A stretch of DNA of 64,000 bases from Candidatus Tisiphia endosymbiont of Nemotelus nigrinus (lineage in GTDB: Bacteria > Pseudomonadota > Alphaproteobacteria > Rickettsiales > Rickettsiaceae). Made by a program: the position numbers and the translations under genes. The notes under the pieces are model-generated. The model did no database searches, had not been told where the DNA came from, and saw only the letters and a list, made by a program, of their open reading frames with translations. The stretch is from positions 1,302,001 to 1,366,000 of the forward strand of contig NZ_OZ032151.1 of NCBI RefSeq assembly GCF_964026475.1, read 5' to 3'. Each line of letters opens with the position of its first letter. The first letter of the stretch is position 1. This document shows, piece by piece, positions 8,773 to 17,325 of this stretch.

Positions 8773-9498
8773 ATGATAAAAGTCGTAAAAAAGTTAGGGA
8801 TGTTTCTATTGGTAAGTTGTGCTAGTATTTCTAGCTTTGCTAATCCTGATGCTGATAATGATTATAATGCTAATTATAATGCTGATTATTACGGGAATGG
8901 GGGTGATTTAGTATTTAAGATGAGAGCAGGAGGGATAAGATCTAGTGCAAAACAAACAGACTTTCCTAAGGCTACTGTTAAAAATCCAGTATCGATTGGT
9001 AATTTTGTTGAAAATGGTTATGGCTTAGATGCTTCCACATCAATGTTCTTTGCTAGTAATTTTGCTGCAGAGTTATCTTTAGGTTTCGATGTATTACGTG
9101 TTAAAAATACCAATTTAAAGAATGTGGCTTATAATTATGGTGATGATCCAAAAGCTATTACTAAAAGAAGGCAGCTTTATATGATTCCTATAACTGTTAC
9201 GGGACAATATCACATAGCTCCTTTTGGTGCTATCAGACCTTATGTTGGTGCTGGTTATCATGTAGCTTATTTTCTTGGTAAGTCTAAAGGCTGTACAGTT
9301 AAAAGTGGTCATGGCGCTGTGTTGCAAGCAGGAGTGGATTTTTATGCTAAAGATGATACGTTAATTAACTTAGATATAAAACAGTATTTTCTTAATACTA
9401 AGATTGATTATAAAGCTCCCTTAATAACACAACCTGTATCCTCTAAAGTAAAGTTTAATCCACTAATGATTGCAATAGGTATTGGATTTAGGTTTTAG
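8773..9498 (+). CDS. OmpW-like outer membrane beta-barrel protein
   Basis: 241 residues. A signal peptide is clear (about 1-23, MIKVVKKLGMFLLVSCAS then cleavage near SFANP). The mature part alternates polar and hydrophobic residues as in small beta barrels, includes GAIRPYVGAGYHVAYF, typical of OmpW proteins, and ends in Phe (GIGFRF), the usual outer membrane sorting residue. A short Asn/Tyr/Asp-rich stretch follows the signal peptide. A ribosome binding site AGAGAAGG precedes the ATG. OmpW proteins form eight-stranded barrels for small hydrophobic solutes; the ligand here is unknown. Confidence 0.85.
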   Translation: MIKVVKKLGMFLLVSCASISSFANPDADNDYNANYNADYYGNGGDLVFKMRAGGIRSSAKQTDFPKATVKNPVSIGNFVENGYGLDASTSMFFASNFAAELSLGFDVLRVKNTNLKNVAYNYGDDPKAITKRRQLYMIPITVTGQYHIAPFGAIRPYVGAGYHVAYFLGKSKGCTVKSGHGAVLQAGVDFYAKDDTLINLDIKQYFLNTKIDYKAPLITQPVSSKVKFNPLMIAIGIGFRF

Positions 9499-9589
9499 GG
9501 AACTGTACTTAGAAGTCTATTATTGACTTATTAGTTAGAAGAGACTATATTTTTGGAAGATACACATATCAATATTATATTAGTTTACT

Positions 9590-10162
9590 ATGAGTTCACA
9601 ACAGAAATTACCTATACTGCCTAGAGCAACTGCTATTTGGTTGATTGATAATACTGCCTTAACGTTTAAGCAGATAGCTGATTTTTGTGGGATTCATGAA
9701 TTTGAAATTAAAGGCATTGCTGATGGTGAGGTATCTTACGGTATTAAGGGCTTAGATCCAATTGTTGGAGGACAGTTAACCAAAGAAGAAATCATACGTT
9801 GTACAAAAGATCCAACTAGTAGTTTAAGGATTTCTGTTAATGTTGCCTACGATTTGGTAAATACCAAGAAGAAACAACAATCTAAGTATACTCCTATTGC
9901 TAGGCGTCAAGATAAACCAGACGCAATATATTGGATACTTAAAAATTATCCAGAGATTTTAGATAACCAGATTGTCAAGTTAGTTGGTACTACCAAGTCT
10001 ACCATAGATGCTATCCGTGATCGTAGTCACTGGAACATGAAAAACATTCGCCCACGAGATCCAGTTTTACTTGGAATTTGTAGTCAAGTGGAATTAGACA
10101 AGAATATTGAGCAAGCAAAACTTTTATCCCAACAAGAGAAAACCCCTAAAGAATATGACTAG
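9590..10162 (+). CDS. trcR: TrcR-like cell cycle transcriptional regulator (DUF1013)
   Basis: 190 residues. DUF1013 proteins are conserved in alphaproteobacteria. The sequence begins LPRATAIWLIDNTALTFKQI, the family start, with a helix-turn-helix region, and repeats a similar pattern at YWILKNYPEILDNQIVKLVG. The family includes TrcR, described as a cell-cycle transcription regulator; the target genes here are unknown. It is convergent with the hda-like gene, with a 37-bp hairpin between them. Confidence 0.85.
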   Translation: MSSQQKLPILPRATAIWLIDNTALTFKQIADFCGIHEFEIKGIADGEVSYGIKGLDPIVGGQLTKEEIIRCTKDPTSSLRISVNVAYDLVNTKKKQQSKYTPIARRQDKPDAIYWILKNYPEILDNQIVKLVGTTKSTIDAIRDRSHWNMKNIRPRDPVLLGICSQVELDKNIEQAKLLSQQEKTPKEYD

Positions 10163-10180
10163 GTTTTGTATGTGAGAGCC

Positions 10181-10217
10181 TAGACACTTAATCACATTTT
10201 TAAGATATAAGTGTCTA
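10181..10217. terminator. Palindromic hairpin between convergent trcR and hda-like genes
   Basis: TAGACACTTA at one end and TAAGTGTCTA at the other form a perfect 10-bp stem around an AT-rich loop. The right arm overlaps the stop codon of the minus-strand gene. As a bidirectional terminator it fits the position. Read on the minus strand it closely resembles the left end of both IS110 copies (TAGACACTTATATCTT), so it may be an uninterrupted form of their target. Confidence 0.65.
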
Positions 10218-10895
10218 TGACATTAATGGGTTAGCATTTAGTACATATTTGATAAGAGAGATGGTAATAGGTCGCTTATGCACTAATGCATAATGTGTTA
10301 TTGTCCCCAATAATTTTGTCATTTGATCAAATTGTCTTGGCAAATTAATTAATAAATATTTAGTTACACAATCAGATACCTTAACCGATTGATCGGAAAA
10401 ATACTTAAAGATTAACTTGCTCATCAATTCATCATCTGGTTGTTTTATTTCTAATCTTAGAACAGAATTGACTCTTGATAATAAATCCTGTAATGCAAAA
10501 TTATTAGCTAAACTTCCTGTAGTCATCAACAAATATTTACGACACTCACTTATTAAATTAAAACAATGGAGAACATTTCTTTCATGCCAAAATTCTATAT
10601 CTTCCATAATAAAAGCATTATACTGCATTATATGCTCTACACTAAGTATATCTGAATCTTTTTTTATAAAAAATGCATTCGACAAATTTTGCCATATTTT
10701 ACTAAGATATGTCTTACCAGAAGAAGATGGGCCATAAAGCAAAACCGTAAGCTCATAAGGTTTACTACCCCAAGTTACAGACCAGTTTTTGATTGAATTA
10801 TACGCGACCTGGTTGGAAGGTGAATTAATAAAATTATCTAGAATATATTGATCATTACCAAATAATGGTAATACATATTGTTGGGAGTCTTTCAT
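10215..10895 (-). CDS. DnaA-related Hda-like regulatory ATPase
   Basis: 226 residues from the ATG at 10895 (MKDSQQYVLPL). A longer frame to 10982 exists, but its extra 29 residues come from a non-coding palindromic repeat, so the shorter start is preferred. The Walker A region reads LLYGPSSSGKTYL and the Walker B-like stretch YNAFIMEDIEFW, then RVNSVLRLEI as sensor/arginine-finger area. Length and lack of a C-terminal DNA-binding domain fit HdaA, which stimulates ATP hydrolysis by DnaA after initiation. The perM-like gene lies upstream on the same strand, as is common in Rickettsia. Confidence 0.85.
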   Translation of the reverse strand: MKDSQQYVLPLFGNDQYILDNFINSPSNQVAYNSIKNWSVTWGSKPYELTVLLYGPSSSGKTYLSKIWQNLSNAFFIKKDSDILSVEHIMQYNAFIMEDIEFWHERNVLHCFNLISECRKYLLMTTGSLANNFALQDLLSRVNSVLRLEIKQPDDELMSKLIFKYFSDQSVKVSDCVTKYLLINLPRQFDQMTKLLGTITHYALVHKRPITISLIKYVLNANPLMS

Positions 10896-10929
10896 AATTA
10901 ATAGATAATCTTTAACTCTTATATGGATA

Positions 10930-11220
10930 GGTGTCATTGCGAGGAAGACCATAGGTCGACGAAGCAATCCATTTCTAATCATTTTTCTAGATTGCTTCGT
11001 TATTGCTTCGTTGCTACTAAAGTAGCTCCTTGCAATGACGTATGTACCTGTAACTCGTCATTGCGAGAAGGCGTGAAGCCCAAACGAAGCAATCCACTTA
11101 TGATTATTTTTTTGGATTGCTTCGTCGACCTACGGTCTTTCTCGCAATGACGTTACCCTATTTAAAACCCTTTCTTCTAACTTTCAACAGTTGTGCGGCT
11201 TACGCCTTCTCGCAATGACT
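10930..11220. repeat. Cluster of non-coding rickettsial palindromic repeats
   Basis: At least two hairpin units and a fragment fill the gap between perM-like and hda-like genes. Unit one (about 10936-11039) pairs CATTGCGAGGAAGACC and the AAGCAATCC core with ATTGCTTCG and CTCCTTGCAATGACG. Unit two (about 11056-11151) begins CGTCATTGCGAGAAGG and ends TCTCGCAATGACG. A half unit with CTTCTCGCAATGAC ends near 11219. Related pieces recur at about 52700, 62260 and 63220. No gene is supported in this stretch. Confidence 0.8.
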
Positions 11221-11248
11221 TTTGTGAATTTGGCATAATGCTGCTAGG

Positions 11249-12292
11249 TTAGCTATAAAACTTACTGGATTTATAAAAATCGATAGCAGCTAAAAACAAA
11301 ACTTTTACTATACTGGCAATTGGTATAGCAAATAATATACCCAAGAAACCAAATATATTACCCAATGCTAGAACTGCAAATATTATCCAAAGAGGATGTA
11401 GACCAATCTTATCACCTATGATTTTCGGTGATAAAATATATCCTTCAACTATTATACCAATCGAATAGATAATGATTATATAAAATAATGTATTAACCAT
11501 ACCAAAAGCAAAATAACTAACGATCATGGTAAGAGAAAAGGATATTAAGATGCCAACAAATGGTATAATTATTGAGAAACCAGACAAAACCCCTAACAAC
11601 ACTCCTAGATCTACACCAAGAACCGATAAAGAAACTCCATAATAAACTGACAGTAACAAACAAACATTTATCTGCCCTCTTATATAAGCAGACAAGGCAG
11701 TATTAATTGCTGATAATATTTCTTGAATTCTCTTTTTACCTTTCAAGGGTAGTAAAAGGTTGATATTATTTGACATTATAAACCAATCCCGTAAAAAATA
11801 AAATAATATAAGAGGTATCAATAAAATCAACACCAATAAATTGATTGTTACCTTCGTCACATGCCAAATATTATTAGCAAAACCTGTGAGCAGCAAAAAT
11901 ATACCATTAACAAAATCACTAACAGAATTTTTTATAGTATCAGCAATATTTGGATCTATCGAGTAAATTTTTGTCGTAATAACAGGTATTAATTCAGTTT
12001 GTAAATAATCTTTATAAGCTGGAATCTTATTAACCAGCAAAGTTGTTTGTTGATATATGATAGGCAGCAATACCACTAGTATTATAGCAAGAATGCTAAA
12101 AAATAGGAAGGAAATTACTGAAACCACTATAGTTCTAGATAATTTATATCGTAACGACAGATTGTCAATTATAGGCTGTAATATGTATGATATTATTCCA
12201 GCTATAAAAAATGGCATCAATATATTAGAGATCAAAGTCAAAGTTACTATAATAGTACCAACAATAATAACCCAAAAAATAGTTTTATCCAA
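11249..12292 (-). CDS. AI-2E family (PerM/YhhT-like) membrane permease
   Basis: 347 residues with about eight membrane segments, including an N-terminal pair and a C-terminal cluster. Family signatures seen are PFFIAGIISYILQPIID near the start, ILLIPLILFYFLRD in the middle and a final block EGYILSPKIIGDKIGLHP. Members export small solutes or act as Na+/H+ antiporters; the substrate cannot be assigned. The gene is upstream of hda-like across a repeat-filled gap. Confidence 0.88.
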   Translation of the reverse strand: MDKTIFWVIIVGTIIVTLTLISNILMPFFIAGIISYILQPIIDNLSLRYKLSRTIVVSVISFLFFSILAIILVVLLPIIYQQTTLLVNKIPAYKDYLQTELIPVITTKIYSIDPNIADTIKNSVSDFVNGIFLLLTGFANNIWHVTKVTINLLVLILLIPLILFYFLRDWFIMSNNINLLLPLKGKKRIQEILSAINTALSAYIRGQINVCLLLSVYYGVSLSVLGVDLGVLLGVLSGFSIIIPFVGILISFSLTMIVSYFAFGMVNTLFYIIIIYSIGIIVEGYILSPKIIGDKIGLHPLWIIFAVLALGNIFGFLGILFAIPIASIVKVLFLAAIDFYKSSKFYS

Positions 12293-12450
12293 GGTGATTC
12301 CTCTTATTTTATCAATTACTGCAGCTAATCCGTTAATATATAGCTAACCCGAATAAGTTCTTGATATTATTATAAGTTCCTATAGGTCATTGCTAGCATA
12401 GCCCTACATTTTTTATTATATCGTAAAAATAGCAAAAAATTATAAGGATA

Positions 12451-13795
12451 TATACTGGACTGAAAAATCAAGACAAAAAAATAATAATTTTGTTTCCCAT
12501 TTTTTCATTTTTCAAGCTGCAATTTGTTCATAATTTTGTATAGAATTTAGATAGACATTCATAGGTTTTTTGTAACCAATACTTGAATGAAATCTTCTAT
12601 AATTATAGTGATTTATATAATCATCAATACCTCTCCTAAGTTCTTTAACATCTTTAAAATCGTTAATAAATATACAATTATATTTTAAAGTTCGAAAAAA
12701 TCTCTCCATGATTATATTATCAATACTTCTTCCTTTACCATTCATCGAAACTTTAATGTTATGCTCTTGTAAAATTTGAATGTGTTCATTACTGGTATAT
12801 TGACTGCCCTGTTCACTATTAAATATCTGCGGTGCAGAGTATTTGTTAAGTGCATCCTGCAATACTTCAGTTACCAAATTTACGTCCATACTATTTGATA
12901 ATTTATAACTCAACACAGCTCTGCTATGCCAATCGATAATTCCTGCCATGTACATAAATCCCGAATTAGTTCGAACATAAGTTATATCTCCACTCCAAAC
13001 CTCGTTACTGTTAGGTACATTTACAGTTTTACTTGTGCCTAAATTAGACCAGTATTTATCAAGCAAATAACTATAAATTTTATGCTGTTTATCTTTTTCA
13101 GACGTTAATTTTTTCCTCTTTGGATAAATAGCCTCTATGCCAATCATGTTCATATATTTTAGAACCCGATCCTTACCAATAACCAAGCCATCTTCTAATA
13201 ATTGTCTATGGATATAACGATAACCAAATTCAGGATTATCAGTATATATTTCATCTATTTTATTTAAAATATTTAAGTTATACGCACTAAATGGTTTTAC
13301 TTTATAGTACATTGAAGAACGATTAATCTTTAATAATTTATATTGCCTTGTCTTTGGTAACATTGCTAGCTTGGAATCGACAAGTTCTTTTCTATTTGAT
13401 AAGTCCAAGCTTTGTAGCTTTCCCACAGCCCAATCTCTCTCTACTATTGTTTTTCCAAGAGTTTTAGCTAAGTCATCATTTTGTTCTTTCAGCATATTAA
13501 TTTGTTCCTGATATTTACTTACTAGTTTTGTTGGTTCAAAAGCCAATGCTGCATTTGATATAAATTGTTTCTTCCAATTACTAATTGTCTTTGAGCTTAT
13601 CTCATATTTTGATGCTATCACTGATAATGGACTATCTTCTTTCAGTACTTCTAATACTACCCTAGTTTTTTCTTCAGCACTAAAAACTTTTACTTTTTCT
13701 TTTGTCATTTTTTATCCTAATTTTTTCTTATTATTTTATCTTAATTAGGAAACTAATACCTCTTTTTTTCTGTCCATTTTTTTCAGTCCATTATA
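12451..13795 (-). mobile_element. IS3-family element, copy 2, full length
   Basis: 1345 bp, ends TATACTGGACTGAAAAA at 12451 and the complement of TATAATGGACTGAAAAA at 13795. Unlike copy 1 there is no 3-bp duplication: the left neighbour is ATA and the right neighbour CCT. The right side abuts the middle of a serine recombinase gene while the left side is perM intergenic DNA, so insertion was accompanied or followed by deletion or recombination. Confidence 0.9.
12512..13708 (-). CDS. IS3-family transposase, single fused frame
   Basis: 398 residues. An OrfA-like helix-turn-helix (about 1-50, with YEISSKTISNWKKQF) and leucine-rich coiled coil lead directly into an OrfB-like rve core, with no frameshift between them, unlike many IS3 members. 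The first catalytic Asp is in WSGDITYVRT and the Glu in MERFFRTLK. The middle motif reads NSEQGSQYTS where HSDQGSQ is usual, so the second catalytic Asp is a Glu; the same change occurs in all four copies here. This is the only complete, uninterrupted copy in the window. Confidence 0.92.
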   Translation of the reverse strand: MTKEKVKVFSAEEKTRVVLEVLKEDSPLSVIASKYEISSKTISNWKKQFISNAALAFEPTKLVSKYQEQINMLKEQNDDLAKTLGKTIVERDWAVGKLQSLDLSNRKELVDSKLAMLPKTRQYKLLKINRSSMYYKVKPFSAYNLNILNKIDEIYTDNPEFGYRYIHRQLLEDGLVIGKDRVLKYMNMIGIEAIYPKRKKLTSEKDKQHKIYSYLLDKYWSNLGTSKTVNVPNSNEVWSGDITYVRTNSGFMYMAGIIDWHSRAVLSYKLSNSMDVNLVTEVLQDALNKYSAPQIFNSEQGSQYTSNEHIQILQEHNIKVSMNGKGRSIDNIIMERFFRTLKYNCIFINDFKDVKELRRGIDDYINHYNYRRFHSSIGYKKPMNVYLNSIQNYEQIAA

Positions 13796-14812
13796 CCTGA
13801 CCGTGCACCGCTTGTGAAGAAAATATTTGAAACTTATGCTACCGGTAATTAGACATTATTAGAAATATTGAGAAAAACTCGAGAATGGGGCTTACGTAAT
13901 TCTCATGGCAACCAAGGTTATTTATGTTGTTCTCATATATACAAAATTATTCAAAATCCGTTTTATTACGGGGTAATGAGATTACTAAAAACTGGCAAAC
14001 AATATTCGCATATATATCCTCCTATAATTAGTAAGGAACTATTTGATGCTTGCCAAAGAGTGCGTCTTAACTGGAATAAAAAACCGTTTAAACATGGAGA
14101 AAAAGAGTATATATTTAGAGGGTTGATAAAATGTGCTGCTACTGGTCGAGTTGTTACTGCTGAAACCAAAAGGAACACCTATGTTAATGGTAAAACAACA
14201 GAGTGGACATATTTACGAGTTTGGAAACATGGTAATACTAATAAAAGAATCTACGTACAAGAAGAACAAGTATTAGCAATGCTCCGTTTAGATTCTGGAT
14301 TATTATCTGAAGTAATTTCTTATATTAAAAGCTCAGCAAAAATTGAGCAAGATTTTCATAAGAGGAGAATAGGTGAGTTATATACTGAACAAACAAAAAT
14401 AACAACACGTATGAACAGACTCACTGATCTATTTTTAGACGGTGATATTACAAAAGGAGACCATGAAAAAAAACGTAAAGAATTAGTACAAAAACGAGCA
14501 GAAATTGCTATAGAAATAGAAAACCACGAAATGGCAGATAACAAATTCTCACAGCACCTGATAAGCTTAGTAGAAATGTCTTCCGGAAGCCTAGAAACGT
14601 TTAAAGGTTCGACTGCTACAGAAAAACGTAAATTGTTAAATTGTGTGTTTGCGAACCTAGAACTGAATGGCTGTAAGCTATACTATACCTTGCGTCCACC
14701 GTTTGATCTATTCATAAAATGTACCAAAATTGGAGACTGGTGGAGACGAAGGGAATCGAACCCCCGACCCTCTGCGTGCAAAGCAGACACCCCAAAACCC
14801 GCTCCTTCTTGA
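13796..14812 (+). pseudogene. Large serine recombinase, C-terminal remnant
   Basis: The catalytic resolvase domain is gone; the frame starts at the IS3 border inside the 'recombinase' domain (PLVKKIFETYATGN) and meets an in-frame TAG at 13850. From about 13868 it continues through the recombinase domain (YKIIQNPFYYGVMR), a zinc-ribbon-like region with poor cysteine content, and a coiled coil (residues with KKRKELVQKRAEI). The last residues, WWRRRESNPRPSACKA, are a translation of the antisense of tRNA-Ala. Known large serine integrases act on single att sites; here the gene is inactive. Confidence 0.85.
14738..14787 (-). repeat. Attachment-site repeat: tRNA-Ala 3' fragment
   Basis: Fifty bases identical to the 3' two thirds of the tRNA-Ala gene at 52412, from the encoded CCA through the T arm and variable region to the anticodon stem (ending AAGCAGA). 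Sequence diverges immediately beyond on both sides. It is not a functional tRNA. It is the probable distal att site of the island. Bases 14813-15245 next to it show no gene. Confidence 0.88.
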
Positions 14813-15245
14813 TTCAAACAATTACTTAATGATATTTTCGTTAAAAATCTGATACTCATGGTATTTTCTCCTAATTAATTAGGTTGAATTCTGATAGTAT
14901 AGGAAATTGTATTACTTGTCAATTTACAATTAATTCGTAGGTTATTCTAGTAAAAAAACACATATCATGCACACACAAAATTAGTATTTTTTAGCACTTT
15001 ATTTATTGAAATACTTAGCAAATAATAGTTAATGATTTCTATTCATCAACAATGAATTGAATCAACTTAAAATTGAGTCTTACCATTTTAAAAATAATTG
15101 CTTGTCCTAGTTTCGATTACTAAAAATATAATTCAAGTTGTCAAAATACCACTTTTAAACACTTCCTTATTTTAATTCTCATTCTTATAAATTAATTCTT
15201 GCAAACTATTTCTATCAGCGGTAATTATTTAATTATGACTAGTAT

Positions 15246-15273
15246 AAAGTTAGTTAATTAATTAACTAACTTT
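15246..15273. promoter_or_regulatory. Perfect 28-bp palindrome upstream of the integrase
   Basis: Each arm is AAAGTTAGTTAATT, joined without a spacer, 65 bases before the integrase start. A symmetric site of this length near int could be a binding site for the integrase, an excisionase or a repressor, or a hairpin in the RNA. Which of these applies is not readable from the sequence. Confidence 0.45.
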
Positions 15274-15337
15274 AAGACAATTAGATTGAGCTAGGTTAGT
15301 TTTATCACCTAACAAATATAATTTAATGTAGGTATCT

Positions 15338-16579
15338 ATGACACACAATTCATTTAACTTCACTAAAGAGATTCTAGAAGAAATTATTTCACCTAAAGCA
15401 GAAAAGGATAATAAAGGCAAAGTTATCCGCCCTGAAATTGTCCAACATGTTTATAGAGATACCGAAGAAAAAGGATTAGTCCTAAATGTATCATATTTAG
15501 GAACTAAAAGTTTTTTTCTAAGCAAAAAAATTAATGGCACACGTTACAAAATTAAATTAGGTTCTTTTCCTAATAAACTAGGCTCTTCTCCTGATAATAT
15601 TTCTATTACAGAAGCAAGAACAAAGGCGGCAGAGTTAAAAAACCAGCTTGCTAAAGGGGTAAATCCTATTTTGCCACAAGCTCAAGAATTAAAAGAGGAA
15701 AAACGGGAAATAACCTTTAAAGAATTTTTTGATAATCAATATATTGAAGACTATGCAAAACACAAAATAAAGCGTTGGAAGAACGTTGTTGATGACATTG
15801 ATAGGCAAGCACATCATCTCTACACTAGAACACTATCTACCATAAATAGAGATGATGTACAAAAGATTTTTAATGACCTCACCAAAGAGGGCAAAAAAGT
15901 TATGGCTAATAAATGTGTTCAGAGATTTAAGGGAATATTTAAGAGAGCCGTTGAATGGGGAATATTAGCAACCAATCCGATAACTGGTATTATTCAGCAT
16001 CCAGAAAAATCAAGGACTAGATATTTACTAGCTGACGAAAAAGAACGCTTTTTTGAGAGTGTAAACGAAGAGCGTAACCATACAATAAGAGACTACATCC
16101 TTGTGTCTTTGCATACCGCAGGTAGGAAAGGTAATGTTTTGGCAATGCGTTGGGATAGTATCAATTTAACTGATAAAACATGGGACACACCCGGTACTGA
16201 GACTAAAAATGGCATTGCTCATTTACTACCTTTATCAGAAGAAGCCATGCCAATCTTAAAAGCAAGATATGAGCAACGTAATCCTCAATGTCCTTGGGTG
16301 TTTCCAAGTGATCATAATAGTAAAAGTGGACACCTAGAAGAACCCAAAAAAGCATGGAAAAAAATTATACAAAGAACTGGTCTTAAAGATTTTAGGTTAC
16401 ATGATCTTCGTAGAACTAGAGGAAGTTGGATGGCTATTGCTGGAGCGAGTCAGTATGTAATTGGTAAAGCTCTTAACCATAAAAGTATTACCTCAACAGA
16501 AGTTTATGCACGATTAAGTATAGACCCTGTTAGAGAATTTATGAATAAAGCCGATAAGATTTTTGACAAAACCAATTAA
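15338..16579 (+). CDS. int: Tyrosine site-specific integrase, P4/phage type
   Basis: 413 residues, a full-length integrase. The N-terminal DUF4102-like DNA-binding domain contains KLGSFPNKLG and ITEARTKAAEL; a core-binding helix bundle follows (about 135-230). The catalytic domain has the first Arg in HTAGRKGNVLAMRW, HDLRRTRGSW for the His-x-x-Arg pair, LNHKSI for the second His, and the nucleophile Tyr in EVYARL. All key residues are present, so the protein could still be active. Position beside the tRNA-Ala fragment supports tRNA-Ala as its target. Confidence 0.92.
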   Translation: MTHNSFNFTKEILEEIISPKAEKDNKGKVIRPEIVQHVYRDTEEKGLVLNVSYLGTKSFFLSKKINGTRYKIKLGSFPNKLGSSPDNISITEARTKAAELKNQLAKGVNPILPQAQELKEEKREITFKEFFDNQYIEDYAKHKIKRWKNVVDDIDRQAHHLYTRTLSTINRDDVQKIFNDLTKEGKKVMANKCVQRFKGIFKRAVEWGILATNPITGIIQHPEKSRTRYLLADEKERFFESVNEERNHTIRDYILVSLHTAGRKGNVLAMRWDSINLTDKTWDTPGTETKNGIAHLLPLSEEAMPILKARYEQRNPQCPWVFPSDHNSKSGHLEEPKKAWKKIIQRTGLKDFRLHDLRRTRGSWMAIAGASQYVIGKALNHKSITSTEVYARLSIDPVREFMNKADKIFDKTN

Positions 16580-16619
16580 AATACTACTAACCTTAACAAC
16601 ATAATTAAGTAGGCATCAT

Positions 16620-17309
16620 ATGACAACCACTTTATTTCATTGTACTAACAAAGCTATAAAAAATAAGAATCCAACAGGAAATATTGAGCTACATAAAACA
16701 AAAATCAGGAGAAGATTTATCGGTACTAAAGAAGCAATGTCAAAGTTTTTTGAGGTAATTAATGCCGAGCCAAATAGGAAAATGGCAGATTTTTTCTTAA
16801 TAGTGTTATTCACTAGAGCTAGGAGGGGTGAGGTTTTATCCATGAGATGGCAGGATATTAATTTTGAAGATATGACATGGTACAACCAGTCAAAAAAAGT
16901 TCATTTAGTAAAAGATGCCCTAACCATATTAGCAAAAAGGCATAAGGAGAATAACACTGAATCAATATGGGTATTTCCCAATAGTAACAGTAGTAATCAT
17001 TTACAAGCACCTATGAAGACTTGGCAGAAAATTTGCCAATTAGCTGGTATTGACGGTTTAATGATTCATGACTTAAGAATGACGCATGATATTTGGATGA
17101 GTAAAGCTGGAAAGGACAAAGAGAGAATATGGGAAACTTTAGGGTATCAAGATATAAGTACAACCAAAATATGTGATATTATGAGCTTGCAAGTTAGGGA
17201 GGTTATGGAAACGCAGAAAAGGGAAAATGAAACACGACAACGGAAGATAGAAGAATTGGAACAACAGATAAGAGAGCTTAAATATGGGCAAAACACAAGG
17301 GCAATGTAA
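16620..17309 (+). CDS. Degenerate tyrosine recombinase-like protein
   Basis: 229 residues. Only the catalytic domain is present. Arg is kept in TRARRGEVLSMRW and the pair in IHDLRMTHDIWMS, but the region aligning with the active-site end reads ISTTKICDIMSL, placing Cys where Tyr should be, and LGYQD replaces the usual LNH/LGH. A charged coiled coil (ETRQRKIEELEQQIRELKY) extends the C-terminus. The protein is probably unable to cleave DNA; it may be decaying or may have become an accessory DNA-binding protein. It lies 40 bases after the intact integrase, on the same strand. Confidence 0.75.
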   Translation: MTTTLFHCTNKAIKNKNPTGNIELHKTKIRRRFIGTKEAMSKFFEVINAEPNRKMADFFLIVLFTRARRGEVLSMRWQDINFEDMTWYNQSKKVHLVKDALTILAKRHKENNTESIWVFPNSNSSNHLQAPMKTWQKICQLAGIDGLMIHDLRMTHDIWMSKAGKDKERIWETLGYQDISTTKICDIMSLQVREVMETQKRENETRQRKIEELEQQIRELKYGQNTRAM

Positions 17310-17325
17310 AGTGTGCTACTACTAA

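Noticed and set aside
10896..10982. N-terminal extension of the Hda-like protein
   Set aside because: It is encoded by a palindromic repeat that is non-coding elsewhere in the window.
14738..14812. Second tRNA-Ala gene
   Set aside because: Only the 3' 50 bases match; the D arm and acceptor 5' strand are absent, so it is an att remnant.
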